A stretch of DNA of 9,760 nucleotides from an uncultured Eubacteriales bacterium (GTDB lineage: Bacteria; Bacillota; Clostridia; Oscillospirales; Ruminococcaceae), in NCBI GenBank assembly GCA_900318545.1, contig ONLC01000062.1:1-9760 (forward strand), read 5' to 3'. The position numbers and the translations under genes were made by a program. This document shows, one piece after another, positions 6,162 to 9,760 of the stretch (position 1 is the first letter of the stretch; each line of letters starts with the position of its first letter). Under the pieces are notes generated by a model. The model was given only the letters and a program-made list of their open reading frames with translations. It was not told the DNA's origin and ran no database searches.

Positions 6162-6512
6162 ATGAAAGCAAGACTTCCGCAGGGAATGGGCAAGGGCCCC
6201 TCAAACAATATGAATCAGATGCTCAAGCAGGCACAGAAGATGCAGGACGAGATCACAGCTCTGCAGGCTGACCTCGAGCAGAGAGAGTTCACCGGTACAG
6301 CAGGCGGTGAGGTAGTTAAGGTAGTTATCAACGGCAAGAGAAACGTTCTCAGCCTTGAGATCAAGCCCGAGGTAGTAGACCCTAACGATGTAGAGATGCT
6401 CCAGGACCTTATCATGAGCGCATTCAATCAGGCTGTAGCTAACCTTGACGAGGTAAGCGATGCCGAGATGCAGAAGCTCACAGGCGGAGTTTCCTTCCCC
6501 GGTCTCTTCTGA
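6162..6512 (+). CDS. ybaB: YbaB/EbfC-family nucleoid-associated protein
   Basis: The 116-residue protein matches the small dimeric DNA-binding YbaB/EbfC family. A Met/Gln-rich N-terminal helix, MNQMLKQAQKMQDEI (17-31), is the family hallmark. It is followed by GGEVVKVVINGKRNVLSLEI, then a conserved V-V-D-P-N-D region and a C-terminal helix ending near L-T-G-G. Members bind DNA and coat the nucleoid; the exact role is unsettled. AAGGAG at 6147-6152 overlaps the dnaX stop and is nine bases from the ATG, supporting this start. The order dnaX-ybaB-recR is conserved across many bacteria. The gene ends one base before the recR start, so the two are translationally coupled. Confidence 0.96.
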   Translation: MKARLPQGMGKGPSNNMNQMLKQAQKMQDEITALQADLEQREFTGTAGGEVVKVVINGKRNVLSLEIKPEVVDPNDVEMLQDLIMSAFNQAVANLDEVSDAEMQKLTGGVSFPGLF

Positions 6513-6513
6513 T

Positions 6514-7116
6514 ATGGCTGAATCCAAAGCTCTGCCGCTTGTTATACTCTCGGAGCAGTTTGCAAAGCTTCCGGGGATAGGAATGAAGTCGGCACAAAAG
6601 CTTGCCTATCATGTAATGTCAATGTCTGACGGTGAAGCAAAGGCCTTTGCCGATGCTATACTCAACGCAAAAAAGACCGTGCACCTGTGCTCAGTCTGTC
6701 AGAATTTCACGGATAAGGATACCTGTCCTATCTGCTCTGATGTGAGAAGAGATAAAAGCACAGTCTGCGTTGTTGAGGATCCGAAGGACATAAGTGCCTT
6801 TGAGAGAACCAAGGAGTATAAAGGGGTATACCATGTGCTCCACGGGCTTATTTCACCAATGGAGGGCAAGTCCCCTGATGACTTAAAGATCAAGGAGCTT
6901 TTAGCCCGTGTTGAGCCCGAGGGCATCAAGGAGGTCATCATGGCCACCAACCCGACCGTTGAGGGCGAGGCAACAGCTATGTATGTATCAAAGCTCCTGA
7001 AGCCTTTGGGAGTAAAGGTAACAAGGCTCGCATTCGGACTGCCGATAGGCGGAATACTCGAGTTTGCCGATGAGGTAACGCTCTACAAGGCACTCGAAAA
7101 CAGGAACGAGATATAG
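6514..7116 (+). CDS. recR: Recombination protein RecR
   Basis: RecR works with RecO and RecF in single-strand gap repair, loading RecA. From the ATG at 6514 the product is 200 residues, the usual RecR size. It contains an N-terminal helix-hairpin-helix (about 8-33, with LPGIGMKSAQKLAYH), a four-cysteine zinc finger C59-x2-C62-x8-C71-x2-C74, a Toprim domain starting at about 83 with CVVEDPKD and including ATNPTVEGEA, and the C-terminal LAFGLPIGG and LEFADEVTL motifs. The reading frame stays open to an ATG at 6460, but that would add 18 residues encoded inside ybaB and is not expected for the family. The chosen ATG follows the ybaB stop (TGATATG) with no good ribosome binding site, indicating translational coupling. 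The last gene of the dnaX operon, it is followed by a strong terminator. Confidence 0.97.
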   Translation: MAESKALPLVILSEQFAKLPGIGMKSAQKLAYHVMSMSDGEAKAFADAILNAKKTVHLCSVCQNFTDKDTCPICSDVRRDKSTVCVVEDPKDISAFERTKEYKGVYHVLHGLISPMEGKSPDDLKIKELLARVEPEGIKEVIMATNPTVEGEATAMYVSKLLKPLGVKVTRLAFGLPIGGILEFADEVTLYKALENRNEI

Positions 7117-7123
7117 GCAAAAT

Positions 7124-7154
7124 AAAAGCCCATTCCTTATAGGAATGGGCTTTT
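7124..7154. terminator. Bidirectional terminator between recR and tadA
   Basis: A perfect 14-bp stem pairs 7124-7137 with 7141-7154 around a TAT loop. The A-rich and T-rich ends of the stem provide U-tracts for both strands, with TTTTGTT rightward and TTTTATTTTG leftward. It closes the convergent dnaX-ybaB-recR and tadA operons. Confidence 0.95.
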
Positions 7155-7155
7155 G

Positions 7156-7617
7156 TTATCCCTTTTCAGCTCTGAGTCTCTTGAAAAACTCGCTCAGCAC
7201 CGCCGAGCATTCCTCCTCCATAACGCCGCCGAGGAGCTCGGGTCTGTGATTGTACGGCAGTGCGAACAGATCGGTCAGCGAGCCGCAGGAGCCTGCCTTC
7301 TTGTCATAAGCCCCGAACACTACCCTCTCTATCCGTGAGTTTATCACCGCACCTGCACACATAGGACAGGGCTCTAAGGTCACAAAAAGCTCACAGTCGA
7401 TAAGCCGCCAGCCGCCAAGACGCCTGCTCGCCTCGTTTATTGCGATAAGCTCAGCGTGTACCAGAGGGTTTCTGTCGCACTCACGCCTGTTGTATCCCCG
7501 CCCGACTATCTCTCCTGTGCTTTTCTTCACAACTATAGCCCCTACAGGCACCTCTCCGATATCAGCCGCAAGCTCTGCCAGCTGCAGAGCCTTTTTCATA
7601 TATGCCTCGTCCCTCAT
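7156..7617 (-). CDS. tadA: tRNA-specific adenosine deaminase TadA
   Basis: TadA converts adenosine to inosine at wobble position 34 of tRNA-Arg(ACG), letting one tRNA read several CGN codons. The 153-residue protein shows the cytidine/deoxycytidylate deaminase zinc site: H54-A-E56 (in PLVHAELIAI), with E56 as proton shuttle, and P83-C84-P-M-C87. It also has the family's EVPVGAIVV, GYNRRE and FGAYDKKAGSCGS segments. The frame is open further upstream, but the ATG at 7617 overlaps the stop of the preceding CPBP gene as ATGA and gives the normal family length, so it is preferred. GAGG lies eight bases upstream. It is the last gene of a leftward operon. In Bacillus subtilis tadA (yaaJ) lies upstream of scr-dnaX in the same orientation; here it is downstream of recR and convergent. 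Confidence 0.96.
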   Translation of the reverse strand: MRDEAYMKKALQLAELAADIGEVPVGAIVVKKSTGEIVGRGYNRRECDRNPLVHAELIAINEASRRLGGWRLIDCELFVTLEPCPMCAGAVINSRIERVVFGAYDKKAGSCGSLTDLFALPYNHRPELLGGVMEEECSAVLSEFFKRLRAEKG

Positions 7618-8777
7618 TTCAGAAGCCTCATTACTATAAACGATGTTATAACCGAAACCGTCACCCACAGAGCCACACTTGTAGAGCTTATAAGCAGCTG
7701 TGCCTTCTTCACCATTCTTAGTCCCGAGGGGGTCTGCGATACGGTAAGCAGCTTGTGCTTCTCGGTTATAAGTGCAGCATAAGCCACAATAGATGTTCCG
7801 ATTATAGCTGTGCTGATAAGAGATTCTATCAGTTTTGCATTCTCAATTCCCATTAGCGTTAGATACGAAAGCACAAAGTTCACGATATGCGAGATAACGC
7901 TCATAGCTATAGCCGTAAATATCGAGCCCGTTCTTATAGTTACAACTCCGAGTACTATAAAGAAAATCGACACCAGCCAGTAGTATGAAAAGTCATAAAA
8001 GCACAGTGCCCCTATAAACGAGGTCGCAAGCACAGCGAACAGATCTCCGAACTGTCGAAAGCTTTGCAGGAAAACCCCTCTGAAAAGGAGCTCCTGAACT
8101 ATCGGTATAGCAATACAGTTAAAGAAAAATGCGATTATAACGGTTTTCGGCTTAAAGCTGAAATACACAACCGAGTAAAGTGCATCAACATTGAACCACG
8201 AAAAAACCTCCGCACTTAAACCGTTCACAGTCCTTCCCATTATCATAACAAGAAGAATAATTATCACTGAATGTCCCAGCAGGTCAAGCCTTCGTTTAGA
8301 GCTCGGGAAAGCCACCTTTCGCGGCAGCTTCGTGACCTTAAAGTAAACTATCGCAGGCACAAGGTACCTCGCCACACAGGCAGTACCGCTTGCCAGCACA
8401 TAAGTAAATGACATCTGCGGTGCAGAATGCATCTGAGACCTGTAAATATAGTAACCGCTCGTTTCAAAGAAAGCCCCTGAAACAAACAGCCACAGCAGAT
8501 CCATACCTGCCATTATAAGCATACACGCACCCATTAAGCCGCAGCACTTAACCAGCGAGATAGACTCCGCCACCTCAGCAAGGTGCGGCACATAGCCCTT
8601 TCCGTCGATATAGCTGTGCTCTCGTGTATCATGCACAAACTGATATCCGTACTCATTGTCAGGGTCAGCTCTCCACTCCGCATAGGAGCGTCTGTATTCA
8701 TCAGACTGATTAAGATAGGTCGAGTCCTTGGCGACGTCTATCATGTAGTCATTATTCTTTTCAGCCAAAGTTCTCAC
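7614..8777 (-). CDS. CPBP-family membrane protein with degenerate active site
   Basis: The 387-residue protein has a hydrophilic N-terminal region of about 70 residues followed by about eight or nine membrane segments (from about 75 to 384). Its middle, with V-Q228-E229-L-L-F-R233-G, then a hydrophobic pair of helices and RTGSIFTAI (282-290), matches the CPBP/CAAX-protease (Abi) family. In active members the first Glu of the EExxxR motif and the His/Asn residues of two later helices coordinate catalysis. Here the first Glu is Gln228, the FxxxH position reads F254-x3-L258, and the last motif appears as S293...H297 instead of H...N. It may therefore lack protease activity, or the alignment is shifted. 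The GTG at 8777 lies within AGAGGTGAG; a TTG at 8768 preceded by that sequence is an attractive alternative start (384 residues). It overlaps tadA by ATGA and lies 11 bases from the upstream gene. Confidence 0.85.
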   Translation of the reverse strand: MRTLAEKNNDYMIDVAKDSTYLNQSDEYRRSYAEWRADPDNEYGYQFVHDTREHSYIDGKGYVPHLAEVAESISLVKCCGLMGACMLIMAGMDLLWLFVSGAFFETSGYYIYRSQMHSAPQMSFTYVLASGTACVARYLVPAIVYFKVTKLPRKVAFPSSKRRLDLLGHSVIIILLVMIMGRTVNGLSAEVFSWFNVDALYSVVYFSFKPKTVIIAFFFNCIAIPIVQELLFRGVFLQSFRQFGDLFAVLATSFIGALCFYDFSYYWLVSIFFIVLGVVTIRTGSIFTAIAMSVISHIVNFVLSYLTLMGIENAKLIESLISTAIIGTSIVAYAALITEKHKLLTVSQTPSGLRMVKKAQLLISSTSVALWVTVSVITSFIVMRLLK

Positions 8778-8788
8778 CTCTGTATCAC

Positions 8789-9757
8789 TCAGAATTCTGC
8801 TTTCTTCACTTTTTCATGCTCGGAGCTTATATCATAATTCCAGTCACTTGCTCTGTAAACTGCAAGGATATTATTATTGTTGTTAAATACAATATAGTAT
8901 TCCTTTCCGATATCGTAGGATCTGGCTATCTCTTCATCGCAATAGAAGAACCTGTCCTCCCCGTAAGAGACCAGCCAGCTGTCAGCCTCATCATCATACC
9001 TCTTATCACTGATCGTTACCTTTTCTACAGTCCAGTCATAATCGCCGACCTTCTCCTCGACCACTTCATCTGTCAGGTCAGGCAGCTTATTGTTTCTTAT
9101 CTCATACTGAGTCATATCGTGGGTAGTACCAAACCATACAAGTCCCACACCCACAAAAAAGAATATCAGCGGAAAGGCATACCGCATAAAAGCCGTGCCC
9201 TTACCCTCGTTCAGGCTGACCATAGAGGTCACATAGTTCGGGTCCTTCGGGTCGATAGTAACATTCAGCGTCTGCCCGAAAGCCACAGGCACATTGTTCT
9301 TCTCAAACCGCTGATTATCTATCGCAGTGTACTGCACTCCGTTATAGTAGTAGCTCAGTACAGGCGATGTAACAACGTACCTTATATTATCCGCCCTTGC
9401 CACAGACCGCACATACCCTACACACTCTGCCGATATCTGCTCCCCGACAAGACCCTCGGACCTTATCTTATTGTTAAGCGAGGGCAGCACGAAAAACAGC
9501 CCGACCACCATAAACAGCACACCGGCACCAACCACCATTGCCTTACTTGCAGTAACATAGTTCGAGATAACAGCTCCGCCCAGAATAACAAGCCCTATAA
9601 GCCCGATAAACAAGCCGTTAGTCTTTTGGTTAAGACCTGTGCCCTCCGCAGAGTAGTTCTGCTCATTTTTGGTGAACAGCATATAAAGCCCCGCCAGCAG
9701 GAGGATACCTCCGAACATACCCATGACCACACGGTAAAAATGCAGCTTTGCAAACAC
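8789..9757 (-). CDS. DUF3592-like membrane protein, 5' end uncertain
   Basis: The 322-residue reading frame has membrane segments at about 7-28, 47-66, 72-92 and 191-210. Between the third and fourth, residues 105-180 look like a DUF3592 domain, an extracytoplasmic beta-rich module of unknown function: A-E-C-V-G-Y opening strand, then SYYYNGVQYTA and a closing F-G-Q-T-L-N-V-T-I-D-P-K-D-P. The C-terminal 110 residues are soluble, acidic and unrecognised, with an asparagine run N292-N296. The GTG at 9757 is three bases from the window edge and the frame is open beyond it, so the true start may lie outside. It is the first visible gene of the leftward operon with the CPBP-family gene and tadA, 11 bases upstream of the former. 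The operon promoter is not in the window. Function unknown. Confidence 0.8.
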   Translation of the reverse strand: MFAKLHFYRVVMGMFGGILLLAGLYMLFTKNEQNYSAEGTGLNQKTNGLFIGLIGLVILGGAVISNYVTASKAMVVGAGVLFMVVGLFFVLPSLNNKIRSEGLVGEQISAECVGYVRSVARADNIRYVVTSPVLSYYYNGVQYTAIDNQRFEKNNVPVAFGQTLNVTIDPKDPNYVTSMVSLNEGKGTAFMRYAFPLIFFFVGVGLVWFGTTHDMTQYEIRNNKLPDLTDEVVEEKVGDYDWTVEKVTISDKRYDDEADSWLVSYGEDRFFYCDEEIARSYDIGKEYYIVFNNNNNILAVYRASDWNYDISSEHEKVKKAEF

Positions 9758-9760
9758 AAT

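Noticed and set aside
6460..6513. Extended N terminus of RecR starting inside ybaB
   Set aside because: It would add 18 residues without family support; the ATG at 6514 gives the standard RecR length and N terminus.
7618..7668. Extended N terminus of TadA starting inside the CPBP gene
   Set aside because: The added residues are the other-frame translation of the CPBP C terminus, while the ATGA overlap start gives normal TadA length.

Overview
The window looks like a chromosomal segment of a low-to-medium GC Clostridia, most likely Ruminococcus or a close relative in the Oscillospiraceae. This is inferred from the mix of a YfhO-family membrane protein, a scr-dnaX-ybaB-recR block in Bacillus/Clostridia order, a tRNA gene without encoded CCA, strong AGGAG-type ribosome binding sites and near-consensus sigma-A promoters. 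No taxonomic search could be run. There are no insertion sequences, phage genes or CRISPR repeats.

Layout, left to right. Positions 1-171 carry no convincing gene but hold a cluster of perfect hairpins of intergenic-repeat type, followed by a bidirectional terminator. A 795-residue YfhO-family polytopic membrane protein runs leftward (216-2603). Just upstream of it is a leftward tRNA-Leu(CAA) with a textbook promoter and its own terminator, which ends only a few bases before the yfhO ribosome binding site. A divergent promoter drives a rightward two-gene operon: a CheY-like receiver and a protein with four tandem MshEN-like 24-residue repeats joined to a CheX-like phosphatase domain. A strong terminator closes it.

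Next comes a housekeeping block on the plus strand: a strong promoter, the signal recognition particle RNA with a U-tract terminator, then dnaX (GTG start), ybaB/ebfC and recR, closely packed and probably cotranscribed. A perfect 14-bp bidirectional hairpin separates recR from a convergent minus-strand operon. In transcription order that operon contains a DUF3592-like membrane protein (its 5' end at the window edge), a CPBP-family membrane protein with a degenerate active site, and tadA (tRNA adenosine deaminase), whose start overlaps the preceding stop as ATGA.

The housekeeping genes cover protein targeting (SRP RNA), replication and recombination (dnaX, ybaB, recR) and decoding (tRNA-Leu, tadA). 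The most unusual element is the CheY plus MshEN-CheX pair. Its two central repeats fit the published c-di-GMP-binding consensus, including the 24+5+24 spacing, so it may link cyclic di-GMP to dephosphorylation of a CheY-like regulator. The degenerate CPBP protein and the two protein genes that directly follow stable-RNA terminators are also worth a second look.
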